Notes under the pieces: model-generated
Database searches by the model: none
Seen by the model: only the letters and a program-made list of their open reading frames with translations
What the model was told of the DNA's origin: nothing
Position numbers and translations under genes: made by a program
In this document: in pieces, positions 5,420-5,509 of the stretch
Layout: each line of letters opens with the position of its first letter
Numbering within the stretch: the stretch's first letter is position 1
Origin: an uncultured Methanosarcinales archaeon
GTDB lineage: Archaea > Halobacteriota > Methanosarcinia > Methanotrichales > Methanotrichaceae
Assembly: GCA_937864385.1 (NCBI GenBank)
Contig: CALMJN010000257.1
Location: 1-5,509 of the forward strand
Length of the DNA: 5,509 bases
Reading direction: 5' to 3'

Positions 5420-5509
5420 AAGCTGCTTAATAGAAAGAATCAGGCTTTGCGACTATCATAGATTTCAGCAGTATGGCGGTCAGAGATACCTGCGAAAAGA
5501 TTGCAGAGA

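Noticed and set aside
5427..5509. Partial open frames at the right edge, on plus from ATG 5473 (MAVRDTCEKIAE) and on minus ending at 5427 (reading AILLKSMIVAKPDSFY)
   Set aside because: Both are too short to choose between, and the plus ATG has no ribosome binding site; sequence to the right is required.

Overview
The window looks like chromosomal DNA from a methanogenic archaeon of the Methanosarcinales, perhaps Methanothrix-like. This is inferred from several things: archaeal-type TATA boxes about 25 bases before the expected transcription starts, GGAGG/GGTGAT ribosome binding sites, frequent AGA/AGG and ATA codons, and the mix of gene families (CARDB surface protein, archaeal lipoprotein, DUF72, cysteine-cluster protein). 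I could not run a search, so the genus is a guess.

Layout, left to right. Positions 1-691 (minus) hold the N-terminal 230 codons of an exported protein with a CARDB domain. The gene runs off the left edge. Positions 793-1710 (minus) encode a cytoplasmic staphylococcal-nuclease-like (thermonuclease) protein with an extra C-terminal domain. The two minus genes are separated by 101 bases containing a T-rich tandem repeat that may be a terminator. Across a divergent promoter region lies a plus-strand lipoprotein gene (1927-2457). It converges on a minus-strand DUF72 gene (2572-3462). A second divergent promoter region contains a perfect 6-bp inverted repeat between the two TATA boxes. It leads into a small exported tyrosine-rich protein (3585-3944, plus).

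From 3945 to 4915 there is almost 1 kb without a convincing gene. Its middle (about 4268-4510) has a TATA-like box followed by a perfect 10-bp hairpin and further complementary segments. It then has a strong ribosome binding site in front of a 17-codon reading frame. This could be a small RNA or a leader, and it is the least explained part of the window. A gene for an 11-cysteine protein related in pattern to YkgJ-type metal-binding clusters follows (4916-5419, plus) with a good TATA box. The last 90 bases cannot be assigned.

The genes do not form an obvious pathway. Most appear to be single-gene transcription units. Three of six are exported or lipid-anchored, so the region reads as an envelope-and-housekeeping neighbourhood with many hypothetical genes. 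I see no phage, insertion-sequence, CRISPR or recognisable defence-system genes.
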